The notes beneath the pieces were generated by a model that saw nothing but the letters and a program-made list of their open reading frames with translations, searched no databases and was not told the DNA's origin. 64,000 nucleotides of DNA from Leucobacter luti (GTDB lineage: Bacteria > Actinomycetota > Actinomycetes > Actinomycetales > Microbacteriaceae), in contig NZ_CP080492.1 in the NCBI RefSeq assembly GCF_019464495.1, positions 1,426,001 to 1,490,000 of the forward strand, in the 5' to 3' direction. Positions 54,018-62,662 of this stretch are shown piece by piece. Both the position numbers and the translations under genes were made by a program. Position 1 is the stretch's first letter. The number at the start of each line of letters is the position of its first letter.

Positions 54018-55052
54018 TTACTCCCGCCAGGGCGGAATCACTCGGCCAGTCGCACGACCGCCGTCGCCTAAGAGCCACCCCACGCGCTTCGCAATTCGCA
54101 GTGCAATCGCGCTCTCGCGGAACACGATCGACGGCACCGCCGCGGTGAGCTGGCCCTCGACTCGGGGGACCTCGCTCACAGAGCGGAGCCAGAAGGTCAA
54201 GAGCACGTTCGTCCGTCCGGTCGTCGACGCGCAGAGTCGGATCCCGGGGATCTGGGCTGCCGCGCGGGCGAGTGTTTCATGTTCTGTCGCCGGAACACTC
54301 GCGAACCACTCGGCGGTGATTGGGGTGCCGCTCACATCCTGCGCGAGTTCACAGCGGAAGTGCACGAGTCCGTGCAGGATCGCCGCGCGAATCTGGCGGC
54401 GCACAGTCGGCTCGCTCATTCCGAGCCCTCTCGCGATGTCGGAGGCAGAGAGTCTGCCGTCCGCTGCAAGGGCGCGAAGCACGTCCGGGCTGATTCTGGG
54501 TGCCGGCCCATCGCTGCGCTCGCGCGGATTGAGCTGTGCCACCTGTCGCTCCTGTTCAGGCGAGAGCGAACGCACCGTCCAACTGTCCGCAATCACGTGC
54601 ATCCGCGTACTGAAAGACGTCTCGATGTGCTCGATGCCTCGCACTGAGGCGATCCGTGGCAGTGTGTGCTCGGTGAGGTGAGCCATCGACGCTGCAGACA
54701 CCGTCAGCAGGAGATCTCGGTGCCGCGCCGAGATATCCAGCGAGAGTACATCGGGGATTTCCGATAGCTCTCTGATGACTTCTTCTCTGCGCGACATCTC
54801 ACACAGCACTTCGATGAAGGCGGTCACCGGAGTCAGCCGTGTACCGATCGAGTGCACCGCGATCCACGCGATTCCCGCTTCGCTCAGCCGCTTCCACCGC
54901 GTTGCGAGCGTGGTGCTGTGCACGCCAAGGATTGGCGCCAAGCTCGTCCACGAGGCACGCGGCGCAATCTGGAGCGCGTGGACGAGTTGCAGATCCTCGT
55001 CATCCAGAATGGATGGTTCATGAAGATGATCGTTTCGCGAGATTTCACGCAT
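54018..55052 (-). CDS. Tandem Lrp/AsnC-type regulator (two HTH, two ligand domains)
   Basis: A 344-residue protein containing two Lrp units in a row. The first HTH is at about 17-65 (DDEDLQLVHALQIAPRASWTSLAPILG). The first ligand-like region includes VTAFIEVLCE. The second HTH is at about 175-225 (ISPDVLRALAADGRLSASDIARGLGMSEPTVRRQI) with a second ligand-like region after it (RTNVLLTFWLRS). The start at ATG 55052 lacks a good ribosome site. It is divergent from an amidohydrolase and MHS transporter pair across 108 bp and probably controls them in response to an amino-acid-like ligand. Confidence 0.82.
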   Translation of the reverse strand: MREISRNDHLHEPSILDDEDLQLVHALQIAPRASWTSLAPILGVHSTTLATRWKRLSEAGIAWIAVHSIGTRLTPVTAFIEVLCEMSRREEVIRELSEIPDVLSLDISARHRDLLLTVSAASMAHLTEHTLPRIASVRGIEHIETSFSTRMHVIADSWTVRSLSPEQERQVAQLNPRERSDGPAPRISPDVLRALAADGRLSASDIARGLGMSEPTVRRQIRAAILHGLVHFRCELAQDVSGTPITAEWFASVPATEHETLARAAAQIPGIRLCASTTGRTNVLLTFWLRSVSEVPRVEGQLTAAVPSIVFRESAIALRIAKRVGWLLGDGGRATGRVIPPWRE

Positions 55053-55160
55053 GTAGTGATTGAATCCTGCTTTTTTGAACAAAGCAACTATCAGACTTGC
55101 AGAATTGGCCTCACGCGACTGCGTATCGCCCAGGTTGAATTCGAAAGCAATGGAGCACAC

Positions 55161-56354
55161 ATGGCCATCACTGATGCCGCACAGGCCGATCTGGTGCGTC
55201 TCCGACGCGAGCTGCACTCGGCCCCCGAAGTGGGGCTCGATCTCCCGGGGACCCAGCGCACACTCCTCGCTGAGCTCGCGGGACTCCCGCTCGAGATCAC
55301 GCTCGGCCGCGGCAGCACCTCAATTACCGCCGTCCTCCGCGGCACTCACCCGGGGCGACCCGAGCATGCGCCTGCCGTGCTGCTGCGGAGCGACATGGAC
55401 GGGCTCCCCGTCACCGAGCCAGACACGCTGAGCTTTCATTCTCAGAACTCCGGCACCATGCACGCCTGCGGGCACGATCTTCACATGGCCATGCTCATCG
55501 GAGCGGCGCGTGAGCTCAGCACCAGGCGTGATGAGCTGTGCGGCGACGTCGTACTGATGTTCCAGCCGGGCGAAGAGGGCTGCGGTGGCGCCGCCCTCAT
55601 GATCGAGGAGGGCGTGCTCGATGCGGCCGGCCCGCGTGTCAGCTCTGCATTCGGTCTGCACGTGTTCACCGGCGATCCGCGGCCAGCTCGCTTTGGTTTC
55701 CGCGCCGGCACCGCAATGGCCTTCGCCGCGTCGCTCGACGTCACAATCATCGGCCGCGGCGGCCATGGCTCCGCACCACACCTCGCGAGTGATCCGGTCC
55801 CCACGGTCGCCGAAACCGTCCTCGCGCTGCAGAGCGCAACCACCCGCCGCTTCAACGCGCTCGACCCGGTCGTCGTCACCGTCGGCCTGCTCTCCGCCGG
55901 CACCGCGAGCAACATCATTCCCGATAGCGCCCATCTCGCGGCCACAGTGCGCGGTTTCTCCCATGCCAGCCACGAACTCGCTGCCGAGGTACTCCCCACC
56001 ATTGCGCACGGGATCGCTGCCGCACACGGCCAACGGGCGGAAGTCACCTTTCGCCCCGAGTTTCCACCGGTGGTCAACACGGCGTCGGAGGTCGCGATCG
56101 CGATTGACGTGGCCCGCTCGCTCTTCGGGGCGGAGCAGGTCGAGGAGCTGGAGAATCCAAAAACTGCCTCGGAGGACTTCGCCGAGATCTTGGAGCTCGT
56201 GCCAGGCGTCTTCGGCTTCGTCGATGCAACCCCGGCCGAAGGGAGCGACTACAACCACTCTCCCCACGCCGTCTACGACGATGCAGTGCTCGGCGCGGGC
56301 GCGACACTCCATGCTGAGTTCGCGATCGCCCGGCTCGCGGCGCTGTGTTCCTAG
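55161..56354 (+). CDS. M20-family amidohydrolase (hippurate hydrolase/aminoacylase type)
   Basis: A 397-residue metal-dependent amidase. It starts at ATG 55161 (MAITDAAQADLVRLRRELH) with GGAG 5 nt upstream. Metal-binding and catalytic segments: RRELHSAPEVG, MHACGHDLHMAMLIGAA, FQPGEEGCGGAALMIEEG with the catalytic Glu pair, FGLHVF, and near the C-terminus KTASEDFAEI and NHSPHAVYDD. It likely cleaves an N-acyl amino acid taken up by the downstream transporter. It is 72 bp upstream of the MHS gene in one operon. Confidence 0.9.
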   Translation: MAITDAAQADLVRLRRELHSAPEVGLDLPGTQRTLLAELAGLPLEITLGRGSTSITAVLRGTHPGRPEHAPAVLLRSDMDGLPVTEPDTLSFHSQNSGTMHACGHDLHMAMLIGAARELSTRRDELCGDVVLMFQPGEEGCGGAALMIEEGVLDAAGPRVSSAFGLHVFTGDPRPARFGFRAGTAMAFAASLDVTIIGRGGHGSAPHLASDPVPTVAETVLALQSATTRRFNALDPVVVTVGLLSAGTASNIIPDSAHLAATVRGFSHASHELAAEVLPTIAHGIAAAHGQRAEVTFRPEFPPVVNTASEVAIAIDVARSLFGAEQVEELENPKTASEDFAEILELVPGVFGFVDATPAEGSDYNHSPHAVYDDAVLGAGATLHAEFAIARLAALCS

Positions 56355-56426
56355 CGCGCCCTCGTCCCCTCGCTCGTTCCCACTCACGCTCGACCCCATT
56401 CACGCGTCACTCCAATGAAGGACATC

Positions 56427-57722
56427 ATGACCGCCACCACAGTCTCCGCACAGGCGCGGAACGCAGCGCCACGATCACAAAAGCGAACCGTCTTCGCGAC
56501 CAGCGTCGGCAACGCACTCGAATGGTTTGACTGGCAGATCTATGCGACGTTTGCGCCCTTCATCGCCGCCCAACTGTTCAACGCCGAGAATCCGGTCTCA
56601 TCCCTGCTACAGACCTTCGCGATCTTCGCGGTCGGCTTCCTCGCCCGCCCGCTCGGCGGCTTGCTGTTCGGCTTGATCGCTGACCGCCGCGGTCGGAAGG
56701 TCTCCCTCATCCTCGCGGTCACCGCTGCCTCGCTCGGGAGCCTGATCATCGGGCTGACGCCGACCCACGCAGCGATCGGTGCGTGGGCCGCGGTGATCCT
56801 GCTCGTCGCCCGCCTGATCCAGGGCCTTGCTCACGGTGGGGAGATGCCAGCCGCCCAAACCTACCTCTCCGAGATCGCGGCACCCACCAAGCGCGGACTG
56901 TGGTCGTCACTGATCTACGTTTCCGGGACCACGGGCATCCTGTGCGCCACCCTGTTCGGCGCAGTGCTCACCGGGGTCATCAGTGAGACGGCCATGCAGG
57001 AGTGGGGCTGGCGGATCCCGTTCTTCGTCGCTGCGGCGTTTGGTCTCTTCGTGCTCCTGATGCGTGTGGGGATGCAGGAGACCGAGGCATTCGAGACGGG
57101 CCGGGTACAGACTCTCACTGATGCACGCCCCACTCCGCTGATGTCGGCCGGCCGCGCGGCGCTGCTCGTGATCCTGCTCACCCTTGGCGCGACTGTGTCC
57201 TTCTACGTCTGGGGCGTCACCGCCCCCGCCGTCGCAACGGCGACGCACGGCATGGCACCTGGCGCTGCGCTCTGGGCCGGGGCAGGCGGCATTGTGCTAT
57301 TCATTGCAGTGCTTCCGCTGTGGGGTGCACTCTCTGACAGGATTGGCCGCAGGCCGGTGCTCCTGATCAGCCTGCTGGGCACGGCTGCGTTGTACTTCCC
57401 CATGCAGAATCTCATGTCCGATCAGCCGTGGACACTGCTTGTCGCGACTGGAACAGTCTTGGTGTTCCTGGCCGGCACCATGTCCATCTTGCCCGCGGTG
57501 TTTGCCGAGCTGTTCCCCACCCATATTCGCACCGTCGGCACCGCAGTCCCCTACAGCATCGCGGTGGCACTGTTCGGCGGCACGTCACCGTATCTGCAGA
57601 CCTATTTCGGCGCACAGCTGGAATTGCCGTGGCTGTTCTCACTGTACGCAGTACTCCTGCTGCTGATCTCTGCAGCAACCGCGTTCTTCCTGCTGCCTGA
57701 GACAAAGGGTCGCGCGCTGTAG
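56427..57722 (+). CDS. MHS-family (metabolite:H+ symporter) MFS transporter
   Basis: A 12-helix symporter of 431 residues. Motifs: GNALEWFDWQIYATF in helix 1, FAVGFLARPLGGLLFGLIADRRGRK with the MFS loop signature, and RLIQGLAHGGEMPAAQTYLSE; all are typical of the MHS group (sugar acid, proline, dicarboxylate or N-acyl amino acid symport). I use the second ATG (56427), because AAGGA is 4 nt upstream; ATG 56415 would place the ribosome site inside the gene. Operon with the M20 amidohydrolase suggests its substrate is the amide cleaved by that enzyme. Confidence 0.9.
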   Translation: MTATTVSAQARNAAPRSQKRTVFATSVGNALEWFDWQIYATFAPFIAAQLFNAENPVSSLLQTFAIFAVGFLARPLGGLLFGLIADRRGRKVSLILAVTAASLGSLIIGLTPTHAAIGAWAAVILLVARLIQGLAHGGEMPAAQTYLSEIAAPTKRGLWSSLIYVSGTTGILCATLFGAVLTGVISETAMQEWGWRIPFFVAAAFGLFVLLMRVGMQETEAFETGRVQTLTDARPTPLMSAGRAALLVILLTLGATVSFYVWGVTAPAVATATHGMAPGAALWAGAGGIVLFIAVLPLWGALSDRIGRRPVLLISLLGTAALYFPMQNLMSDQPWTLLVATGTVLVFLAGTMSILPAVFAELFPTHIRTVGTAVPYSIAVALFGGTSPYLQTYFGAQLELPWLFSLYAVLLLLISAATAFFLLPETKGRAL

Positions 57723-57766
57723 TCGTTGCGCGGGGCTCCTCCTGCGCCCCGTAGCTTCGAGTTCCC

Positions 57767-57815
57767 ACGCCAGCTCGGGCCGAGAGTCCTTCAGATTCTC
57801 TGCCCGAGCTGGCGT
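57767..57815 (+). terminator. Terminator after the MHS transporter
   Basis: ACGCCAGCTCGGGC and GCCCGAGCTGGCGT pair perfectly over 14 bp, with an inner AGAG/CTCT extension. A shorter CGGGGC/GCCCCG stem lies just before it. Confidence 0.8.
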
Positions 57816-57926
57816 GTGTGGTGCAGGATTGCAGGATCTTTCTGTGGCGCATGGCGAACGTTCCGGGTGCGTTCGCAAATTGCCGCGCTTCACTGCGGAA
57901 TAGATCCGGGCACTTCGCGTTATCTT

Positions 57927-57944
57927 TATATGCAAGCGCATATA
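57927..57944. promoter_or_regulatory. 18-bp palindromic operator upstream of the LLM monooxygenase
   Basis: TATATGC, AAGC, GCATATA is a perfect 7-4-7 palindrome in an AT-rich island between the transporter terminator and the LLM ribosome site. The MarR protein encoded at 59222-59698 is the obvious candidate ligand. Confidence 0.65.
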
Positions 57945-57959
57945 TTTGGAGGCAGCATC

Positions 57960-59147
57960 ATGGAATTCGGGATCTTCTCGGTCAGCGACGTTACCCGCGA
58001 CCCCGTCGCCGATAGAACGCCCAGCGAGGCGGAACGCATCGAGGGGCTGGCGCAGATCGCCGTGCACGCCGAGGCCACCGGCTTCGACGTCTTCGCGATT
58101 GGCGAGCACCACAATCCGCCGTTCTTCTCGTCGAGCCCGACCACATTCCTCGCCTACATCGCAGCGCTCACGACCACGCTGAAGCTCAGCACGTCGACCA
58201 CGCTCATCACCACGAACGATCCAGTGCGCATCGCCGAGGAATACGCGATGCTGCAGCACCTCGCCAAGGGCCGCATGGACCTCATGCTCGGTCGCGGCAA
58301 CACCGCACCCGTGTACCCGTGGTTCGGCAAAGACATTCGCTCGGCGCTGCCGCTCGCACTCGAGAACTACAACCTCTTGCACCGTCTGTGGCGCGAAGAC
58401 GTCGTGGACGCCGAGGGGAACTTCCGCACGCCGCTGCAAGGTTTCACTTCAACGCCCCGTCCACTCGACGACGTGCCGCCGTTCGTGTGGCACGGTTCGA
58501 TCCGCACCCCCGAGATCGCTGAGCAGGCGGCGTACTACGGCGACGGCTTCTTCGCGAACCACCTCTTCGCTCCGTCAGAGCATTTCCTGCGCCTCGTCCG
58601 GTTCTACCGCGAGCGCTTCGAGCACTACGGACACGGTACCCAGAAACAGGCGATCGTGGGGCTGGGCGGGCAGGCATTCGTCGCGAAGAAGTCACAGGAC
58701 GCCGTCGCGCAGTTCCGGCCCTACTTCGCGGAGGCCCCGGTCTATGGCCACGGCCCCAAGCTCGAGGACTTCACGCAGCAAACGCCGCTCACCGTTGGGA
58801 GCCCGCAGGAGATCATCGACAAGACGCTCACCTTCCGCGACACCTTCGGGGACTACCAGCGACAGATGTTCCTCGTGGATCACGCGGGCCTCCCGCTGAA
58901 GATGGTGCTCGAACAGCTCGATATGCTGGGCTCCGAGGTCATCCCAGTGCTCCGCCGCGAAATGGCGGCAGGGCGCGATCCTGAGGTCCCCGAATCTCCG
59001 AGCCACGAAAGCCTCGTCCGCGCAAAGTACGGAGACGCCGAGCCGCGCCAGCCGCGTCCCAATGCGAACCGCGGAGACAATGTGACCGGCGGCTCCCCTT
59101 ACCAGGATTCGCCAGCCAAATCTGGCGCTGCGTTCGGTCTGAGCTAG
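57960..59147 (+). CDS. LLM-class flavin-dependent monooxygenase, CE1758 type
   Basis: Luciferase-like FMNH2-dependent monooxygenase of 395 residues, TIM-barrel fold. It starts at ATG 57960 (MEFGIFSVSDVTRDP) with GGAGG 7 nt upstream. Recognisable segments: FDVFAIGEHHNPPFFSSSP, STSTTLITTNDPVRIAEEYAML, LMLGRGNTAPVYPWFG and VWHGSIRTPEIAEQAA. The C-terminal 40 residues are disordered. The partner reductase is 663 bp downstream with a MarR gene in between, the arrangement known for the CE1758/CE1759 pair. Substrate unknown; perhaps a redox-active or xenobiotic compound sensed by the MarR. Confidence 0.88.
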   Translation: MEFGIFSVSDVTRDPVADRTPSEAERIEGLAQIAVHAEATGFDVFAIGEHHNPPFFSSSPTTFLAYIAALTTTLKLSTSTTLITTNDPVRIAEEYAMLQHLAKGRMDLMLGRGNTAPVYPWFGKDIRSALPLALENYNLLHRLWREDVVDAEGNFRTPLQGFTSTPRPLDDVPPFVWHGSIRTPEIAEQAAYYGDGFFANHLFAPSEHFLRLVRFYRERFEHYGHGTQKQAIVGLGGQAFVAKKSQDAVAQFRPYFAEAPVYGHGPKLEDFTQQTPLTVGSPQEIIDKTLTFRDTFGDYQRQMFLVDHAGLPLKMVLEQLDMLGSEVIPVLRREMAAGRDPEVPESPSHESLVRAKYGDAEPRQPRPNANRGDNVTGGSPYQDSPAKSGAAFGLS

Positions 59148-59221
59148 GGATCAACGCGATCCCAGCGAACCGCGTGCCACACCCAATGCCCATCTCACCA
59201 CAGTGACCGAGAGGACCCCTC

Positions 59222-59698
59222 ATGAACTCCGCCGCGCGCACCGATATTCGCCTCACCAACGAGGCGTGGGAAGCGCTCATGACCGCACACGCCACGCTCA
59301 TGGGGACCTTCGGTGGCGAGGGAATGTGGAAAGAAGCGAGCGTGCGTGAGTACGACGTGCTGTACACGATCGCCAAACGGGGGGAACCGATGCGGATCTG
59401 CGAGATTCAGGACAGCGTGCTTCTCAGCCAGCCTGCCCTGTCCCGCATGATCGACCGGCTCGCGACTCGCGGTCTGATCGACCGCGCGGCCGACGAACAC
59501 GACGGCCGCGCGGTGCGCGTCTCACTCACCACTGAGGGCGCACGGGTGCAGCGCGAGATCGGGCGAGCCCACGCAAAAAGCGTGGCTCGCGAACTCGGCT
59601 CGGCACTCTCCACTGACGAACTCCACGAACTCGAGCGACTCTGCCGCAAGCTCGTGACGCCTGCAGTGTCCGCGTCTCCTGCGCCACACGGGGCGTAG
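59222..59698 (+). CDS. MarR-family regulator of the LLM monooxygenase operon
   Basis: A 158-residue MarR protein with AGAGGA upstream of the ATG. HTH EIQDSVLLSQPALSRMIDRL; wing AADEHDGRAVRVSL. It is embedded between the monooxygenase and its reductase, 74 bp after the first. It likely binds the palindrome at 57927-57944. No Cys is visible near the HTH, so a thiol-switch (OhrR/MosR) mechanism is not supported. Confidence 0.87.
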   Translation: MNSAARTDIRLTNEAWEALMTAHATLMGTFGGEGMWKEASVREYDVLYTIAKRGEPMRICEIQDSVLLSQPALSRMIDRLATRGLIDRAADEHDGRAVRVSLTTEGARVQREIGRAHAKSVARELGSALSTDELHELERLCRKLVTPAVSASPAPHGA

Positions 59699-59810
59699 GC
59701 CAGCGCGGCCAGCACCCCCACGGCACTCCGGCACAGCTCGCAACACAGGCGACTTCTTCGGGTCTGCCCCTATCTCTACCCACCCACCACGCGTGAGGAA
59801 CCCCCACACC

Positions 59811-60530
59811 ATGAACACACCCTTTGACGGCGCAGCCACCCTGACGGATCCTGAGCTCACGGCAGCCCACCGTACCGTCTCACTCGCACTCGTGAGCGCT
59901 GGCACGAGCGACCCATCCACCACCACAATGCTCGCCCGCCGAGTCGCGGAGCAGGCCGCACGGCTCGGCGAAAAACAGGGCTTGCGCGTCGAGGCACGGC
60001 TCATCGACCTGCGCGTCCTTGCCGCAGACGTCACCACCGCGCTTGTAACACAGCACGTGTCTCCCGCGCTCCAGGAAGCGAGCGACATCATGCGCGAGGC
60101 CGATGGCATCATCGCTTCGACGCCGGTCTACAAGGCAGGTGCGAGCGGGCTGTTCACTTCATTCTTCCAAGTGCTCGACAACGACCTGCTGATCGGCACG
60201 CCCGTGGTGCTTGCGGCGACCGCGGGCAGCGCACGGCACGCACTCGTTGTGGACGACCAGATCCGCGGCATGTTCGCGTATCTCCGCACGATCAGTGTGC
60301 CCACCGCGCTCTTCGCGGAGCCCGACGACTGGACCCGGAGCGACTTCAGTGGCCGGATCGAGCGCGCAGCGACCGAACTGATCGCACTGATCTCCGGCGA
60401 TTTCCGCACGGCCGTGCGCGGTGAATCCTGGGCGGCGTACCAGCATTCCTTCGGCAGCGCAGGCGGCACCGAGCTTGGGATTGATCTCTCCTCGGACCTC
60501 ATGCGCCTCGCGACGGGCGGCGCGGCCTAG
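59811..60530 (+). CDS. NADPH-dependent FMN reductase, CE1759 type (LLM partner)
   Basis: Flavodoxin-fold reductase of 239 residues that supplies reduced FMN to the LLM monooxygenase. Segments: LALVSAGTSDPSTTTMLARR (FMN phosphate loop), IASTPVYKAGASGLFTSFFQVLD, and LAATAGSARHALVVDD. The ATG at 59811 is used. A GTG at 59793 is in frame, but its AGGA then lies inside the gene; either start is possible. It is the third gene of the operon. Confidence 0.87.
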   Translation: MNTPFDGAATLTDPELTAAHRTVSLALVSAGTSDPSTTTMLARRVAEQAARLGEKQGLRVEARLIDLRVLAADVTTALVTQHVSPALQEASDIMREADGIIASTPVYKAGASGLFTSFFQVLDNDLLIGTPVVLAATAGSARHALVVDDQIRGMFAYLRTISVPTALFAEPDDWTRSDFSGRIERAATELIALISGDFRTAVRGESWAAYQHSFGSAGGTELGIDLSSDLMRLATGGAA

Positions 60531-60535
60531 TTCAC

Positions 60536-60556
60536 CGGCCGAGACGGGCTCGGCCG
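60536..60556. terminator. Bidirectional terminator between the FMN reductase and MFS genes
   Basis: CGGCCGAG, loop ACGGG, CTCGGCCG: a perfect 8-bp stem 6 nt after the reductase stop, in a 70-bp convergent gap. Confidence 0.65.
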
Positions 60557-60600
60557 CCGGGCGCGGCACAGCCCGCAGCCAGGCGGCAGTTCCGTCTTCT

Positions 60601-61911
60601 CTATGAGTCGCCAGCGGAGATCGCAGCAGCTTCGTCGACCACGGTCTCATGCGGACGACCGATGTGCGCGAGCGCGCGGCCCGAGACCGCGAGCACCACC
60701 ACAGCAACGACGACCGCAGCAGCTCCTGCGAGGTATGGTGCCCCCGATCCAAGCGCCTCTGCAAGTGGCCCTGCGACTGCTGGCGCAACGGCTCCACCCA
60801 TAAACCGCACGCCAGAGTATGTCGACGATGCGACGTTGCGCGGGAGATCCGTCGCTTCCATCACGGCCTCGGTGAGCGCGGTGTTCATCACTCCGAGCAA
60901 CAGACCGCTCATGACCACAACAGTGACGAGCCCAGGCAGCGAGTCAACGAATACAGCGAGCAACACGAGACACACGGTCAGTCCGCCGAGCATACTGAAG
61001 AGCACCGGCCGCAAGCCCAGTGTGCGAGTCAGCACCGGAGCCACGAGCACTGAGGTGATCGCCAACGCGAGGCCCCACCCGAAGAACACGAGCCCGAGCT
61101 CGCTCGCGCCAAACTCCAGCCCCGCAGTGCGCGCCGCGGCCTCCATTGGGTACGGGCTGTACGCCAGTAGTACGAAGAAGCCAAAATTGTAGAACAGGGC
61201 AACGAGCGACAGCACCCGCAGCGCAGGGTGACGTAGTGCACGGAATCCGGCGAGCAACGACGTCGGTGCCGGCGCCGCCGCGGTGTCCGGTTTCCGCAGC
61301 AGGATCAGGATCGCGACGAGGGCGATCGCCATGAGGGCGGCGGTTCCGAAAAACGGCCCGCGCCACGACACGTTGCCGAGCGCACCGCCGATGAGCGGTC
61401 CCGTCGCGAGCCCCACTCCGAGTGCCGCTTCATAGAGCACGATCGCTTGTCGCGCGCCGCCGGACGCTGCGCCCACAATCGCGGCCAGCGCCGTCGAAAT
61501 GAAGAGCGCATTCCCCAAGCCCCAGCCAGCGCGGAAGCCAATAATCGCGTCGACCGTTCCTGAAGCGCCTGCGAGGGCAGCGAAGATGACGACGAGCACC
61601 AGCCCGGCGATCAGCGTGCGCTTCACTCCGATCCGGCCGGACACCCAGCTCGTGAAGAACATCGCGAGCCCCGTGATGAAGAGGTAACTCGTGAAGAGCA
61701 GCATCGTCTGGCTGGGGCTTGCGCCGAGCTCCGTGCTGATGGCGGGCAGAATCGGATCGACAAGCCCGATCCCCATAAAGGAAACTGCGCAAGCAAACGC
61801 GATTGCCCACACTGAAGTGGGCTGGCGCAGCAGCGATGCCCTACCGCGATGCGTTGCCTGGGCTGCGGCCGCAGGCGCTGGTATTTGCTGGGGTGAGGTG
61901 TGCGTGGACGT
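60601..61911 (-). CDS. 12-TM MFS efflux transporter with an apparent ACG start
   Basis: DHA1-type exporter of about 436 residues. TM1 reads AFACAVSFMGIGLVDPILPA; the loop motif is SWVSGRIGVKRTL; motif C in helix 5 is LGVGLATGPLIGGALG. The only good ribosome site, AGGAG at 61918-61922, is followed 6 nt later by ACG (61911-61909). The reading from there (xSTHTSPQQIPAPAAAAQA) is open and leads into the expected RASLLRQPTSVWAIAF, while no ATG, GTG or TTG occurs in frame before GTG 61812. Either ACG initiates, the start was mutated, or a base is wrong; otherwise the gene starts at 61812. It lies 88 bp after a marR gene on the same strand. Confidence 0.8.
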   Translation of the reverse strand, partial: TSTHTSPQQIPAPAAAAQATHRGRASLLRQPTSVWAIAFACAVSFMGIGLVDPILPAISTELGASPSQTMLLFTSYLFITGLAMFFTSWVSGRIGVKRTLIAGLVLVVIFAALAGASGTVDAIIGFRAGWGLGNALFISTALAAIVGAASGGARQAIVLYEAALGVGLATGPLIGGALGNVSWRGPFFGTAALMAIALVAILILLRKPDTAAAPAPTSLLAGFRALRHPALRVLSLVALFYNFGFFVLLAYSPYPMEAAARTAGLEFGASELGLVFFGWGLALAITSVLVAPVLTRTLGLRPVLFSMLGGLTVCLVLLAVFVDSLPGLVTVVVMSGLLLGVMNTALTEAVMEATDLPRNVASSTYSGVRFMGGAVAPAVAGPLAEALGSGAPYLAGAAAVVVAVVVLAVSGRALAHIGRPHETVVDEAAAISAGDS

Positions 61912-61999
61912 GGCGGGCTCCTAGCGATGAGAGAGGTGGCAGACGAGGTGGTCATCCGCACGGACTGCGATCCAGATCCGTTTCGGACGCGGTGCCCCG

Positions 62000-62458
62000 C
62001 TATCCCGAAGGATCGCCCACGGCCTCGCTCAACTGCTGCAGCAGTTCTGCAGCGCGGGCGAGCGTCGCCCGATCGAAGTCAGTCAGTCCGGCAAGGTGCG
62101 GATCCACCGCCGCTGCCGCGGCGTGCCGGTAGTCCGCAAGTGCGGCGCGGCCACTATCTGTCGCGGACACGAGCATCGCACGCCCGTCTTCGGGGTCGGG
62201 AGCACGGGCCACCCAGCCCTCTCCTTCGAGGCGCTGCACGAGCGCGGTCATCGTCGGCTGTGCGACCCGCTGCCCGTGCGCCAGCGTACTGATCCTCGCG
62301 GGCGCGGAGCTGAGCTCGGAAAGCACACGCCACGCGACGGTCGAGTAGTGCACTCCAGGCACGCGACCGACGGTCCGACTAAAACGCGCGGTAGCGAGCA
62401 GCAAATCCAAAGCCAGGCGATCCTCTCCCCGAGATACATCGCTCAAATCTGGCTCCAT
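62000..62458 (-). CDS. MarR-family regulator preceding the MFS exporter
   Basis: A MarR protein of 152 residues from ATG 62458 (MEPDLSDVSRGEDR). HTH ISTLAHGQRVAQPTMTALVQRL; wing ARAPDPEDGRAMLVSA. A start at 62476 adds MLKYGD but overlaps the -10 box TAAAGT (62467-62472), so the shorter, almost leaderless start is preferred. It is upstream of the exporter on the same strand, and a palindrome lies in its promoter (62481-62499), consistent with autorepression. Confidence 0.87.
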   Translation of the reverse strand: MEPDLSDVSRGEDRLALDLLLATARFSRTVGRVPGVHYSTVAWRVLSELSSAPARISTLAHGQRVAQPTMTALVQRLEGEGWVARAPDPEDGRAMLVSATDSGRAALADYRHAAAAAVDPHLAGLTDFDRATLARAAELLQQLSEAVGDPSG

Positions 62459-62480
62459 GTCACCATACTTTAGCACAAAC

Positions 62481-62499
62481 TACATAGGCAGGCTATCTA
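62481..62499. promoter_or_regulatory. Operator in the marR/MFS promoter
   Basis: TACATAG, 5 nt, CTATCTA: 7-bp arms with one mismatch, lying about 8 bp upstream of the TAAAGT -10 box (minus strand) and within the spacer/-35 region. Confidence 0.5.
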
Positions 62500-62615
62500 C
62501 TTAGTCACTCACCCCCTGCAGGCACCACGAGCGCTGAGCCACACTTGGCTGCCTCACTTGCGATACAGCAAGGTTCTGCGACTCCTACGTCACGAGAGCG
62601 CCCCGTACAGCACAA

Positions 62616-62644
62616 GGGCCGGATCCCCGAGGGGGATCCGGCCC
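62616..62644 (-). terminator. Terminator of the class III aminotransferase gene
   Basis: GGGCCGGATCCCC, loop GAG, GGGGATCCGGCCC: a perfect 13-bp stem 19 nt past the stop codon, followed on the minus strand by TTGTGCTGT. The remaining 62500-62615 region shows nothing else. Confidence 0.85.
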
Positions 62645-62662
62645 AGAGTACGACACGCGAAA

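Noticed and set aside
62640..62662. Continuation of the class III aminotransferase past 62663
   Set aside because: The frame ends at a stop at 62663-62665 after the usual family C-terminus, followed directly by a strong terminator.
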